From positions 1-64,000 of the forward strand of contig NZ_NPMS01000007.1 of the NCBI RefSeq assembly GCF_002266285.1: 64,000 nucleotides of DNA, given 5' to 3'. Positions 35,199-44,486 of the stretch are shown here, piece by piece. Source of the DNA: Virgibacillus indicus (GTDB lineage: Bacteria > Bacillota > Bacilli > Bacillales > Amphibacillaceae). The position numbers were made by a program, and so were the translations under genes. The notes below the pieces were generated by a model that saw nothing but the letters and a program-made list of their open reading frames with translations, searched no databases and was not told the origin of the DNA. Positions within the stretch are counted from its first letter, which is position 1. Each line of letters opens with the position of its first letter.

Positions 35199-35227
35199 TT
35201 GACAAGCATTAATAAAGCATTTACATT
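35199..35227 (+). promoter_or_regulatory. Sigma-A promoter of the AzgA permease-adenine deaminase operon
   Basis: TTGACA (35199-35204) and TACATT (35222-35227) have a 17-base spacer. RNA start is expected near 35234. Confidence 0.7.
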
Positions 35228-35249
35228 TAAGGTGATAAATAAATTCTGT

Positions 35250-35376
35250 AAAACGAACGGAACAAAAGTGTTTATACGCTTTTGTTCCTATCATAATGAA
35301 TCGGTATCATAACTTTCTGTTTAACGGAAAAGAATTGATCCGCAGTAATTACTCTGTATTTTAGGGTTTGCTGTGG
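35250..35376 (+). ncRNA. Structured leader, divergent copy 3 of 3 (candidate riboswitch)
   Basis: AAACGA (35251-35256) is followed by a 10-base-pair hairpin (GGAACAAAAG/CTTTTGTTCC), then TCGGTAT, an inner hairpin CTTTCTG-TTTAA-CGGAAAAG and ATCCGCAG (35338-35345). The element order equals copies 1 and 2, and the pair C-G in ACGC/GCGgU becomes A-U here (ACGA/UCGgU), a pair-preserving change. CCGCAG can also pair with CTGTGG (35371-35376), but no long T run follows, so this copy may work differently. Confidence 0.55.
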
Positions 35377-35413
35377 CTTATTCTGCTTGAATAGGAGTTT
35401 TCCTTAAATTTAT

Positions 35414-35427
35414 GTAAAGCGCTTACA
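35414..35427 (+). promoter_or_regulatory. Possible cre (CcpA-binding) site
   Basis: GTAAAGCGCTTACA has a perfect right half and core of the cre consensus (AAGCGCTTACA) but deviates in the first two bases. It lies in the leader of the AzgA-type permease gene. About 30 bases later AAAGGAGGAG (35458-35468) looks like a ribosome-binding site but no frame of useful length follows it. Confidence 0.45.
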
Positions 35428-35555
35428 TCAGTTGTAGAACTCTTAACAAATTCAAATAAAGGAGGAGATAGCAAGGCGAAAGTACCGTGGTATTGCAGCT
35501 TTAAATGTTAGACGTAATTCTGCAAATTAATTAGCTTAAAAAGGAGGAAAATCAA

Positions 35556-36929
35556 ATGTCAAAACAGCCTGATGAAGTATTCCAGAATAAAAGCACCATA
35601 CCGCCAAATCCAAATTCTGTATTGGAAAAAGTATTTAAATTATCGGAACGTGGAACAAATGTGAAAACGGAACTTATTGCTGGTTTAACATCGTTTTTGG
35701 CAATGAGTTATATAATCATTGTTAACCCAATGATTTTAGCTGATGCCGGCATACCGCATGAAGCCGCTTTCGCTGCAACAATTTATGCAAGTGTATTTTG
35801 TACACTTTTGTTTGCGTTATGGGTGAATTATCCTGTTGCTATTGCACCAGGTATGGGTCTGAATGCATTCTTTACGTATACTGTAGTTATAGGTGAGGGA
35901 TTAACCTGGCAAACTGCTCTTGGTGCTGTGTTTATTTCCGGTCTGGTCTTCTTTATTCTGACTGTAACCGGAGTTCGGAGGAAAATTGTAGAGGGTGTGC
36001 CAACTCCGTTAAAATCAGCAATTGGTGTAGGTATTGGATTATTCATAGCGTTTATTGGATTTCAAAATGCTGGTTTAATTGTTTCAAATGAATCGACGGT
36101 TGTTGGATTAGGAGATATTACGAAGGCTGGTCCAATGATCGCAGTAATTGGGATTATAATCGCTGGTTTTTTCATGGCAAAACAAATAAAAGGCGGTCTC
36201 CTGATTACAATTGCCATTACAACGATTATCGCGATGATTGCTGGTGTAGCATCGGTTCCTGGAGGGGTTAACGATATTATTTCCTTCAACCTTCCAAGCA
36301 TCTCTGCAACATTCCTGCAGATGGATCTTATGGGGGCGATTGGTTACGGGGTTATTGCCGTAATTTTCTCCTTTACAATTGTTGAATTGTTTGATAATTT
36401 AGCTACATTAATAGGGTTAACAAAAAAAGCAGGGCTTACAGATAAAGATGGTAATATACAGGATCTCGACAAAGCTCTTCAGGCCGATTCTGCCGGTACG
36501 ATGGCAAGTGCAGCATTAGGAAGTACAGCTCTTAATGCGTATGTTGAAAATGCTACCGGTATTTCTGAAGGGGGCAGAACTGGTTTAACAGCATTGACTG
36601 TTGGAATACTATTTTTATTTTCACTATTGTTTGCACCTCTTGTCGGTTTTATACCGAGTGTAGCAACTGCTCCAATTCTGGTTATTGTTGGTGCACTAAT
36701 GCTGACAGAAATTGCAAATATCAAGTTTGATGATTATACAAATGTCATTCCCGTGTTCCTGACAATTGTTATGATGCCATTAACCTACAGTATTGCTACT
36801 GGTTTGGCTTTTGGTTTCATCAGTTATACAGCATTGAAAATGATGACTGGAAGATTCAAAGAGATTCACTGGATCGTTTATTTTATCAGTGTTGCCTTTA
36901 TCATTCACTTTTTAACAGGCGGTCACTAA
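35556..36929 (+). CDS. AzgA/PbuG-type adenine-guanine-hypoxanthine permease
   Basis: The 457-residue NCS2 (AzgA subfamily) permease has about 12 membrane segments. Signature parts are ELIAGLTSFLAMSYIIIVNP, YPVAIAPGMGLNAFFTYTVV, IVELFDNLATLIGLTKKAGL and STALNAYVENATGISEGGRT. Proteins of this group (PbuG, PbuO) import hypoxanthine, guanine or adenine. It is cotranscribed with adenine deaminase 46 bases downstream, so adenine is a probable substrate. Confidence 0.9.
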   Translation: MSKQPDEVFQNKSTIPPNPNSVLEKVFKLSERGTNVKTELIAGLTSFLAMSYIIIVNPMILADAGIPHEAAFAATIYASVFCTLLFALWVNYPVAIAPGMGLNAFFTYTVVIGEGLTWQTALGAVFISGLVFFILTVTGVRRKIVEGVPTPLKSAIGVGIGLFIAFIGFQNAGLIVSNESTVVGLGDITKAGPMIAVIGIIIAGFFMAKQIKGGLLITIAITTIIAMIAGVASVPGGVNDIISFNLPSISATFLQMDLMGAIGYGVIAVIFSFTIVELFDNLATLIGLTKKAGLTDKDGNIQDLDKALQADSAGTMASAALGSTALNAYVENATGISEGGRTGLTALTVGILFLFSLLFAPLVGFIPSVATAPILVIVGALMLTEIANIKFDDYTNVIPVFLTIVMMPLTYSIATGLAFGFISYTALKMMTGRFKEIHWIVYFISVAFIIHFLTGGH

Positions 36930-36975
36930 AAAACATTCTAAACATTATCCATGTCATTGGAAAGGACGGTGTTTG

Positions 36976-38730
36976 ATGGATAGAGAGCTATTGAAAAAGA
37001 GAATTGAAGTTGCAGCTAAAAAGTTTCCTGCTGATACAGTTATAAAAAACGGAAAAATAATCGATGTTTTCAATCAGGAAATAATAGAGGCAGACATTGC
37101 GATTGCAGACGGTGTCTTTGCAGGTATTGGAAATTATGAAGGAGAAAATATAATTGATGCTAAAGGTAAATTTGTTTCTCCAGGCTTTATTGACGGTCAT
37201 GTTCATATAGAATCAGCGATGGTTACACCAGCAGAGTTTGCTAATGTTGTGCTGCCGCATGGCGTAACATCCGTTGTTGCAGATCCGCATGAAATCGCTA
37301 ATGTTAATGGAATTGATGGGATTAAATTTATGATAGATGCTTCAGAGAATATTCCGCTTAACGTGTTTTTTGGTCTCCCATCCTGTGTTCCTGCAACTTC
37401 ATTTGAAAATGCCGGAGCATCACTTGCTGCTGAGGATTTATTTCCATTATATGGCAATAAACACGTGATCAGTCTTGGCGAAGTTATGGATTTCCCCTCC
37501 GTTTTTAATGGGGAAGATAAAATGGTGGACAAATTGATAGATGCCAAAAAGTTAAATAAGGTAATTGATGGACATGCAGCAGGTGTCGATCAAAATGGAA
37601 TCAATGTTTACATGGCAGCAGGCATTCACAGTGATCATGAATGTACGACAGCCGAACAGGCTAAAGACAGATTACAGCGCGGAATGTATGTGATGCTTCG
37701 TGAAGGATCTGCATCCCGTGATTTAAAGTCACTCTTGCATGCAATTAATGAAAGGAATGCACGTCGCTGTTTATTCGTGACAGATGATAAACACCTGGAT
37801 GATCTAATTGAGGAAGGTAGCATCGACCATAATGTTCGAGTGACAATTCAGCATGGTCTCGCCCCGATTACCGCAATCCAAATGGCAACATTAAATGCAG
37901 CCGAGTGTTTTGGGATGAAAAATAAAGGGGCGATCGCTCCAGGATATGACGCAGACTTTCTGTTCCTGGATAGTCTTGAAAGTATTAAAATTAATGAAGT
38001 TTTTGTAAAAGGAAGTACTGTTGCAAGGAACGGACAAACAGTTATGAAATATAAAAATGATGTTCAGCCTTCTGATAGTCTGGTAAATAGTGTACAGATG
38101 AAAGAAGTAACAGTAGATGATCTTATAATTGAACTTTCGAAAGACCAGAAAGCAAATATTATCTCAATTATTCCGAATAGTATTGTCACCAAACACAAGG
38201 TTCAGAAAGTCGATGTTGTGAATGGACGCTTTCAACCATCAGCTGAAGAAGACTTTCTAAAGATGGCTGTTATTGAGCGGCACAATAATAAGGGAAATGT
38301 CGGCCTTGGCATACTGCATGGTTTAGGTTTAAAGTCAGGTGCAATAGCATCAACCTTTGCACATGATTCACATAATATTGTTGCAGCTGGAACAAATGAT
38401 AACGATCTGCTCCTAGCCATAAATTGCATTAAGCAAATTAATGGCGGACTTGTTGTTGTAGATAATGGCAGTTTACTGGCTTCATTGCCTTTAGCTATTT
38501 CAGGGTTAATCTCAAACGAAGGCTTCCATACCGTTTATACAAATTTGCAAAAACTAAATGATGCACTTGGTTTTATTGGATTTTCAGGAAACTTTAATCC
38601 TTTTATTACATTGTCATTTATGGCATTGCCGGTAATTCCGGAAATCAAGCTCACAGACATCGGATTATTTGATGTGCAGGCCTTTAAACATATACCGATT
38701 AAAGCAGGTACACCTTTGCCAAATCATTAA
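36976..38730 (+). CDS. adeC: Adenine deaminase
   Basis: The 584-residue enzyme matches AdeC in length and motifs: SPGFIDGHVHIESAMVTPAE, VADPHEIANVNGIDGIKFMI, IHSDHECTTAEQAKDRLQRG, FVTDDKHLDDLIEEG and a C-terminal FAHDSHNIVAAGTNDNDL. It deaminates adenine to hypoxanthine with Mn/Fe. A TTG at 36973 just before the ATG is a possible alternative start. It pairs with the upstream permease and supplies hypoxanthine to xanthine dehydrogenase. Confidence 0.95.
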   Translation: MDRELLKKRIEVAAKKFPADTVIKNGKIIDVFNQEIIEADIAIADGVFAGIGNYEGENIIDAKGKFVSPGFIDGHVHIESAMVTPAEFANVVLPHGVTSVVADPHEIANVNGIDGIKFMIDASENIPLNVFFGLPSCVPATSFENAGASLAAEDLFPLYGNKHVISLGEVMDFPSVFNGEDKMVDKLIDAKKLNKVIDGHAAGVDQNGINVYMAAGIHSDHECTTAEQAKDRLQRGMYVMLREGSASRDLKSLLHAINERNARRCLFVTDDKHLDDLIEEGSIDHNVRVTIQHGLAPITAIQMATLNAAECFGMKNKGAIAPGYDADFLFLDSLESIKINEVFVKGSTVARNGQTVMKYKNDVQPSDSLVNSVQMKEVTVDDLIIELSKDQKANIISIIPNSIVTKHKVQKVDVVNGRFQPSAEEDFLKMAVIERHNNKGNVGLGILHGLGLKSGAIASTFAHDSHNIVAAGTNDNDLLLAINCIKQINGGLVVVDNGSLLASLPLAISGLISNEGFHTVYTNLQKLNDALGFIGFSGNFNPFITLSFMALPVIPEIKLTDIGLFDVQAFKHIPIKAGTPLPNH

Positions 38731-38769
38731 TCTGTTAAGCTGGAAATACATTAAATAGAGTTCTGAATG

Positions 38770-38802
38770 AAGGGAAGGTAATTATCATACCTTTCCTTTT
38801 TT
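38770..38802 (+). terminator. Rho-independent terminator after adeC
   Basis: AAGGGAAGGTA pairs with TACCTTTCCTT over 11 positions and runs into TTTTTT. Confidence 0.85.
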
Positions 38803-38834
38803 GCGAGATTTACTGAAATAAGTTTCTTAAGTTA

Positions 38835-39398
38835 TTAGCTGCAATAATTTACCATACTCCACTTTGATTGCCAGTTCTTCTGAGTAGCACGTTCTTCATA
38901 TATTTTAATTGTTTCATTAGATTCTTTACAAAACGGTGTTGGCTTAACCGTCATGCTCAAAACATCTTCAACACCATGTGGTGCAGTTAAAATCAGCTTT
39001 CCATTGTCATCTAGACGTACGCCGAGGGCAGTTACAGTTTCAGGAAATTTAGCTATTGCATCTTCTGTATCCACGTAGGGTTCCAGGTTGTTTCTTAGAT
39101 GCATCCGTGCTTCGTTTTTTACAGACCAGGGTACCCCCGGCTTCAAATCCTCCAATACTTTTTCCAGCCGCTTCTCTTCAGCTGCTTCTATATTTTGCTC
39201 ATCAAAATAAATGACATCAATGTCTGAAAGCGCTGTTCTTTCAAAGCCATGCAGCGTATCCCATATTTTTGAACGGATGAATCCGGCACAAATCCACCAG
39301 TCTGGTAAATTTAGCTTATGTGCAGTTTTTAATATATTCATCATCCATTGGTCTTGTCTGATTAAATGAACAATATCTTTTTCATTTTCTAATTTCAC
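38835..39398 (-). CDS. Nucleotidyltransferase family protein
   Basis: The 187-residue protein contains a nucleotidyltransferase-like core: DWWICAGFIRSKIWDTLHGF followed by ALSDIDVIYFDEQN, where Asp-Ile-Asp are plausible metal ligands. It resembles the YgaC/YjhE-like group of uncharacterised bacterial proteins (often annotated DUF925). The substrate is unknown. GTG 39398 after GGGGTGA gives the family length; longer frames upstream run into the divergent MFS gene region. Confidence 0.75.
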   Translation of the reverse strand: MKLENEKDIVHLIRQDQWMMNILKTAHKLNLPDWWICAGFIRSKIWDTLHGFERTALSDIDVIYFDEQNIEAAEEKRLEKVLEDLKPGVPWSVKNEARMHLRNNLEPYVDTEDAIAKFPETVTALGVRLDDNGKLILTAPHGVEDVLSMTVKPTPFCKESNETIKIYEERATQKNWQSKWSMVNYCS

Positions 39399-39505
39399 AA
39401 TTGTCACCCCATTTATTTTAGTATAAATGAAATTCTTACAACCAAGTATGATAAAATGAGATTCACTTACTAGATTCTGAAGCAAATGCTGGGAGCTGAC
39501 GGTGA

Positions 39506-40936
39506 ATGAAGAATAAAGAAGTAGAAAATATCGGACATATAAATAAGCTTCCAATTGTTGCAGTTCTTATTACTGGTGCATTTTTGGCTATTTTAAACCA
39601 GACTTTGCTGGCGACAGCAATTCCACATATCATGGATGATTTAAATTTATCGGAAAATACGGCACAATGGCTGACAACCATTTTTATGCTGGTAAATGGG
39701 ATTATGATTCCCATCACTGCTTTTTTGATTGAAACATTTACTACACGTCGTCTATTTCTAACAGCAATGAGCACATTTGCAATTGGAACATTAATTTGTG
39801 CGGTTGCACCGAATTTCGCACTGTTGATGGCCGGTCGAATTATACAAGCTGCTGGTGCGGGGATAATGATGCCATTAATGATGACAATTTTCCTTTTGAT
39901 TTTCCCTATTGAAAAAAGGGGAACGGCAATGGGCACGGTGGGGCTGGTCATTGGATTTGCTCCTGCACTTGGACCTGTTATTTCTGGCTGGCTGGTGGAA
40001 TAATACCCCTGGAGATCGCTATTTTATATTGTTTTGCCATTAGCGGTAATCAATGTTGTCATCTCTTATTTTGTAATGAAAAATATTACAAAACGTACTT
40101 TTCCGAAAGTTGATATGTTATCGATCATTCTCTCAACACTAGGCTTCGGTGGGTTGTTATATGGATTTAGCAGTGCCGGAAATTACGGCTGGTCAAGTCC
40201 AGTTGTGATTACTGTGCTTCTTACAGGGGCTATAGCACTTACGGTATTCATTCTACGCCAATTTAAACTGGTTCAGCCAATTTTGGAATTCAGGATATTC
40301 AGCAATAAAATATATACAATCACTACAATAATTGGGATGATTGCTTTTATCGGCTTGATTGGTGCGGAAACGATGCTGCCGATTTACATGCAAAATATGG
40401 CTGGTTTTACTGCACTGGAATCTGGCCTCATGATTTTGCCTGGCGCTCTAATAATGGGGTTCATGTCCCCCATTAATGGAAGAATTTTTGATAGATTCGG
40501 TGCCAAGTATCTGGTCATTACAGGGATGACACTTTTAACAGTAACTTCATTTTTATATACGAATTTAACGCCGGAAACAACGTTACCCTATCTTACAATC
40601 GTCTTTGCCATACGGATGTTTGGGATTTCCATGATCATGATGCCTGCAACTACTGCGGGATTGAATCAGCTGCCGGACAGGTTAATACCGCATGGATCCG
40701 CAATGACAAATACAATGCGCCAGGTAGCTGCTTCCATTGGAACAGCAATCTTAATAACGATCATGACAGCAGCTGCCTTAAATACTGGAGAAAATGCAGC
40801 ACCAGCTGAAATGATTCATGGTGTCAATATTGCTTTCTATACAGCAGCAGGATTATCATTAGTGGGTCTTATTCTATCTTTTTATATTAGAGGTACTACT
40901 CCAGCTGAGGACCGAGCAAGAATGGAATCGGAATAA
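39506..40936 (+). pseudogene. DHA2-family MFS multidrug transporter (LmrB/EmrB-like) interrupted by one stop codon
   Basis: Both halves are in the same frame and together would encode 476 residues with 14 membrane segments. The first half has NQTLLATAIPHIMDDLNLS and AGAGIMMPLMMTIFLLIFP; the second continues YPWRSLFYIVLPLAVINVVI. A single TAA (40001-40003) falls in the conserved GWLVE-x-YPWR stretch, where relatives have His or Tyr. One base change from TAT explains it. The intact protein would export drugs with protons. Readthrough or a sequencing error cannot be excluded. Confidence 0.85.
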
Positions 40937-40940
40937 AAGA

Positions 40941-40972
40941 AGGTGCTCCCACGTAATTAAGAGCACCTTTTC
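40941..40972. terminator. Bidirectional terminator between convergent genes
   Basis: AAGGTGCTC pairs with GAGCACCTT, with T residues on the plus side and an A-rich flank on the other. It separates the MFS pseudogene from the DMT transporter gene. Confidence 0.8.
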
Positions 40973-40975
40973 CTA

Positions 40976-41932
40976 TTAATTTAATTCTGAAGCTTTATTA
41001 TAGATTAGTTGCTTTTTCTTATTACCTAGAGCGGAAACGACACTATGCAGGATCATCCCTAAAATAACAAGTCCAATACCAATGAGGGAAACAATACTTG
41101 GCAATGGGACACTTAATATTAAAATCTCTCCAAATAAAGCAAAAATTACTTCTCCCGACTGGGTTGCTTCCACACCTGCAAGCTTTTGTGTATCTTTTTG
41201 AACAAGTTCTGTTGCATAGAAAAATAATATTGTTGCAATGATGCCCGAAGATACAGCTACTATAAATGTCTGCAAAATCTGATTGGAGCTAGGGGCTCCA
41301 TGTGCAGCCAATCCATAGATTGAGAGAATTACCCAAAAAGGCATAGAACAAATAGTCATTCCAAGTATCCTCTGAATTGTGTTCAATTCGCCATTTACCA
41401 TGATCATCATTTTCCGATTCCCCAACGGAAAGGCAAAGGCAGAAATTACTAATGGAACCATGCATAATACAACATTCATGGCCGAAACCGACGAGGCATG
41501 TTCAAACTGAATGATAAATACACCAGCCAAAATAATTAATGAGATAAAAATACTTTGGATAGGTATCCGTTGCTTACTTTTCCCGTTTAAAAACGGTACA
41601 AGCAGGGAACCAGCGATAATGGTAATCTGGAATGTACCGGCTACAAGCCATCCTGGACCGTAAATTGTTGCAAATGTAAGTGGTGCATAAAATAATCCGA
41701 AGCCCACTGTACTCCAGATTAGCCAGTATAGTGGGTTTCTTTTTATATGAAAGAATACTGGCTTAATATTTTTTTGAAAGCCTAGAATAATTAATAAAAT
41801 TGGCAGCATAAATAAAAAACGGAGGGAGGCACTCCAAGCCCAGCTCCCGCCTTCTAATTCCATAAACCGATTTAAAACAAATGTTACTGAAAAAAATAAA
41901 GCAGCTAATAATCCGATAAGAATAGCTTTCAT
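40976..41932 (-). CDS. DMT-superfamily multidrug resistance efflux (EmrE-like) transporter
   Basis: The 318-residue protein has about 10 membrane segments and the pattern of the multidrug-resistance efflux branch of DMT transporters: AILIGLLAALFFSVTFVLNR, ESGSWAW-like (here EGGSWAWSASLRFLFMLP), GPGWLVAGTFQITIIAGSLL and EATQSGEVIFALFGEI. The substrate is unknown. It is a single gene on the minus strand. Confidence 0.82.
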   Translation of the reverse strand: MKAILIGLLAALFFSVTFVLNRFMELEGGSWAWSASLRFLFMLPILLIILGFQKNIKPVFFHIKRNPLYWLIWSTVGFGLFYAPLTFATIYGPGWLVAGTFQITIIAGSLLVPFLNGKSKQRIPIQSIFISLIILAGVFIIQFEHASSVSAMNVVLCMVPLVISAFAFPLGNRKMMIMVNGELNTIQRILGMTICSMPFWVILSIYGLAAHGAPSSNQILQTFIVAVSSGIIATILFFYATELVQKDTQKLAGVEATQSGEVIFALFGEILILSVPLPSIVSLIGIGLVILGMILHSVVSALGNKKKQLIYNKASELN

Positions 41933-42203
41933 AAAGGCACCTCATTGTTCTAGTAGCTGATTATGATACATAAATACAATATATCGGATTTTGATGCGTG
42001 AAACAACAAAATAATTAATATTTAATCAATTTAAAAAATAGAATAACGAACTGCGGCAATTTATATAATTAATATAAAGCCAATGAGCGGAAAATGAAGG
42101 AAAGAGCCCGGATTAGGTGAAGATCTATCAATGTTTTGCAGGATTATAGATTCTTATGTCGAAATTATATAAAAGAAAATTATCGAGCAAGGGAGTAGCG
42201 GGA

Positions 42204-42614
42204 ATGGAAGTAATATCTGATTCATTTTTAATAATTTATCTTATTATAATGGGACTGACATTAATATCCAGTACGATCTGTTATATTCTCGGGATACAGC
42301 AGACGCTGTCTGTTATTGCACTGATCTTGTCACTTGGAATTCCGCTGGTAAATCTTATTTTCAGTGCTCAAAGAACTGGAGAATTAAACGGATACGAATA
42401 CTTGATTTCACAATTTAGGGAAAAAGATCTGTGGGCAATTTTCATTATTTTAGCGTATGTATATCTGGCTGTCTGGTGGATTTTATTTATAAACAGGCAG
42501 TTGATGCAGCGACAATTTTATAAATGGGTTAAAGAGATGTATTTAAAGCTTCATCACCGGATTGCTGAATATTGGAGGAACAAAACATCACAGAAGGAGA
42601 ATAATGAAGAATAG
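42204..42614 (+). CDS. Small membrane protein, function unknown
   Basis: The 136-residue product (ATG 42204 after GGGAGT) has three to four hydrophobic segments: SFLIIYLIIMGLTLISSTIC, TLSVIALILSLGIPLVNLIF, and WAIFIILAYVYLAVWWILFI, then a charged cytoplasmic tail. An earlier ATG at 42156 lacks a site. I do not recognise the family. Confidence 0.6.
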   Translation: MEVISDSFLIIYLIIMGLTLISSTICYILGIQQTLSVIALILSLGIPLVNLIFSAQRTGELNGYEYLISQFREKDLWAIFIILAYVYLAVWWILFINRQLMQRQFYKWVKEMYLKLHHRIAEYWRNKTSQKENNEE

Positions 42615-42736
42615 GTTTGCCGAGTTTTGGTAAAACGAGCCTCTAACGATGGAAACTTTGCGTGTAGTTTGTAAGATGTTAAGATAGTATAAGATCTTAT
42701 AAACACAATACATGCAAGAATAGAGGTTAATGTTAA

Positions 42737-43297
42737 ATGGCATCGGAAAGACAAAAAATGCTTAGTGGCCAGCTGTATAACCCTGCGGATCCCGAATTGG
42801 AAGATGCAAGGTTTCATGCCAGAAAGTCAGCAAGATTGTTCAATCAGACAACAGAAACAGAAGGGGATAAGCGTACTGAAATATTGCAGGGTTTCTTTGG
42901 CTCAACCGGGGAAACTATCCATATTGAGCCGTCCTTTCATTGTGATTATGGAAGCAATATTCATGTTGGAGAGAACTTTTATGCCAACTTTAATTGCGTT
43001 ATTTTAGATGTATGTGACGTCAGAATTGGCAATAATTGTCTCCTTGCACCAGGTGTACATATATATACTGCGACACATCCACTGAATCCCAAAGAGCGGA
43101 ATTCAGGTCTGGAATATGGTAAGCCGGTGACGATTGGTGACAATGTGTGGATTGGCGGCGGTTCGATAATAAACCCCGGAGTAACAATCGGGAATAATGC
43201 AGTAATCGCATCAGGCGCAGTTGTTACCAAAGAAGTTCCTGATAACGTAGTCGTTGGCGGAAATCCCGCCAGAATTATTAAAAAGGTCGATGTGTGA
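42737..43297 (+). CDS. maa: Maltose O-acetyltransferase family protein
   Basis: The 186-residue protein is a hexapeptide-repeat (left-handed beta helix) acetyltransferase. The N-terminal Maa domain is [20 protein letters not shown]; the helix region includes [20 protein letters not shown], the catalytic His in [13 protein letters not shown], and [20 protein letters not shown]. It transfers acetyl from acetyl-CoA to a sugar hydroxyl. It is followed by a UDG-family gene after 30 bases, without clear functional link. Confidence 0.93.
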   Translation: MASERQKMLSGQLYNPADPELEDARFHARKSARLFNQTTETEGDKRTEILQGFFGSTGETIHIEPSFHCDYGSNIHVGENFYANFNCVILDVCDVRIGNNCLLAPGVHIYTATHPLNPKERNSGLEYGKPVTIGDNVWIGGGSIINPGVTIGNNAVIASGAVVTKEVPDNVVVGGNPARIIKKVDV

Positions 43298-43327
43298 GAG
43301 GGACAGTTCGATTATTGAGGTGGAAAT

Positions 43328-43831
43328 ATGAAGGAAAAACTTATCTCCTTTCCCCCAGTGCTGCCTGAGAATCCCAAAGTTCTAATCCTCGGGTCCATGC
43401 CGGGAGGGATTTCCCTGGAGAAAAGGCAGTATTATGGCAACCCCAGAAACCATTTTTGGGGAATTCTTTTTGAGATTTTTCAGGAAAAACCGGTGGAACA
43501 TTATGAGGAGAAAATTCATTTTATCAAGCGTCATCATCTTGCATTATGGGATACAATCGGCGCCTGTTACCGTGAGGGAAGTCTGGATGCAAATATTGTA
43601 GGGGCAGAGCCTAATGATATAGAGGGATTACTGAGAAAATATCCTACCATTCAATTAATTGCATGCAATGGAACAAAATCCTATCAAACATTTATGAAAA
43701 CAATAGAGAAAAAGAGGTTAGGGAATTTGGATGTCATAAAAATGCCATCTACAAGCCCGATTCCTGGACGTTATACAAAAAGTTTTGCAGGTAAAGTGGA
43801 TGCATGGAAGCGTATATTGGATTATCTATGA
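43328..43831 (+). CDS. DNA-deoxyinosine glycosylase (UDG family 6)
   Basis: The 167-residue protein has the family start KVLILGSMPGGISLEKRQYY and NPRNHFWGILFEIF, plus ALWDTIGACYREGSLDANI and a late IKMPSTSPIPGRYTKS. Enzymes of this branch of the uracil-DNA glycosylase superfamily excise hypoxanthine (deaminated adenine) from DNA. The N-terminal GSMPG motif replaces the classical GQDPYH. Confidence 0.88.
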   Translation: MKEKLISFPPVLPENPKVLILGSMPGGISLEKRQYYGNPRNHFWGILFEIFQEKPVEHYEEKIHFIKRHHLALWDTIGACYREGSLDANIVGAEPNDIEGLLRKYPTIQLIACNGTKSYQTFMKTIEKKRLGNLDVIKMPSTSPIPGRYTKSFAGKVDAWKRILDYL

Positions 43832-44061
43832 AGTATTTTTGATTACAGAAAGGCTGCAGCGGGTATAGATTATTGAAAATTGATGATTTGATTTCAAGTT
43901 TATGATACTATAGAAGTGAGTCAAAAGTCTGTTTATGCTAATTAAGAGTATATTTAATTACTTTTGACCTAGCAATAAAAAATTTTATTAGATTAATAAG
44001 AAGATGAATAATTTAAAAATATTTCTAATATGATTACATTGGCTGTTTTTTTATTGAGCAT

Positions 44062-44119
44062 ATGTGCTACTAATGGCTTTCACCATTAAAAATGGTGAAA
44101 GTCCAGTTTTAATAAAATG
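44062..44119 (+). repeat. Dispersed hairpin repeat, copy B
   Basis: TGTGCTACTAATGGCTTTCA, then CCATTAAAAATGGTGAAAGT, matches copy A near 13376 in order and in about two-thirds of positions. TTTCACCATT pairs with AATGGTGAAA as a hairpin. It borders the toxin locus and may be part of its RNA. Confidence 0.45.
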
Positions 44120-44237
44120 AGCCGCAAGCTGCAACTTGCGGCTCCGACAGCTATCCGCAAGGCGCGGCGACTCTGTCTCACAGATCAAAAAAAGTAATTA
44201 TCCTGTATACGTCATCGGCAGGGTGGTTACTTTTTTT
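44070..44237 (+). ncRNA. Possible RNA antitoxin antisense to the toxin 3' end
   Basis: This segment has no frame but contains a strong hairpin (GAGCCGCAAG ... CTTGCGGCTC, 44119-44145) and a terminator-like AAAAAAAGTAA/TTACTTTTTTT pair (44188-44237). The latter is symmetrical and overlaps the toxin stop codon. In TxpA/RatA-type modules an antisense RNA overlaps the toxin mRNA 3' end in this way. No promoter was confidently found. Confidence 0.4.
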
Positions 44238-44313
44238 CTCGGCTGTTAACAATTAACAATACCAGTGTCGCAAACAGAAACATCAACTCAAGAGTTGTGT
44301 CAATTGGTATCAC
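44227..44313 (-). CDS. Holin-like type I toxin peptide (TxpA/BsrG-like)
   Basis: The 28-residue peptide starts at GTG and reads VIPIDTTLELMFLFATLVLL then IVNSREKK: one membrane helix with a short charged tail, as in the putative holin-like toxin family. The Shine-Dalgarno AAGGGGCT (44321-44328) lies within a hairpin CCCC-TTTCATTA-GGGG (44323-44338), a common way to hold back translation of type I toxins. A TATAAT box (44412-44417, minus strand) could be its promoter, giving a leader of about 100 bases. Confidence 0.8.
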   Translation of the reverse strand: MIPIDTTLELMFLFATLVLLIVNSREKK

Positions 44314-44486
44314 ATGTTTCAGCCCCTTTCATTAGGGGTTTTTAGCCGCCAAGTAAAAGAAGCACTTTTACAGCTTTAACCGAAGCTCACCCTACATAGC
44401 ATGTCTCTTTCATTATACTATGACTGTAAAAAATAGGAAATGGTACAATATTCATATATTTCTGTATGTTAAGTGAAATCCCGTTT

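Noticed and set aside
35458..35525. Strong AAAGGAGGAG site suggesting a leader peptide before the AzgA permease
   Set aside because: The only nearby start gives a five-codon frame; it may be a decoy or part of RNA structure, but no peptide can be supported.
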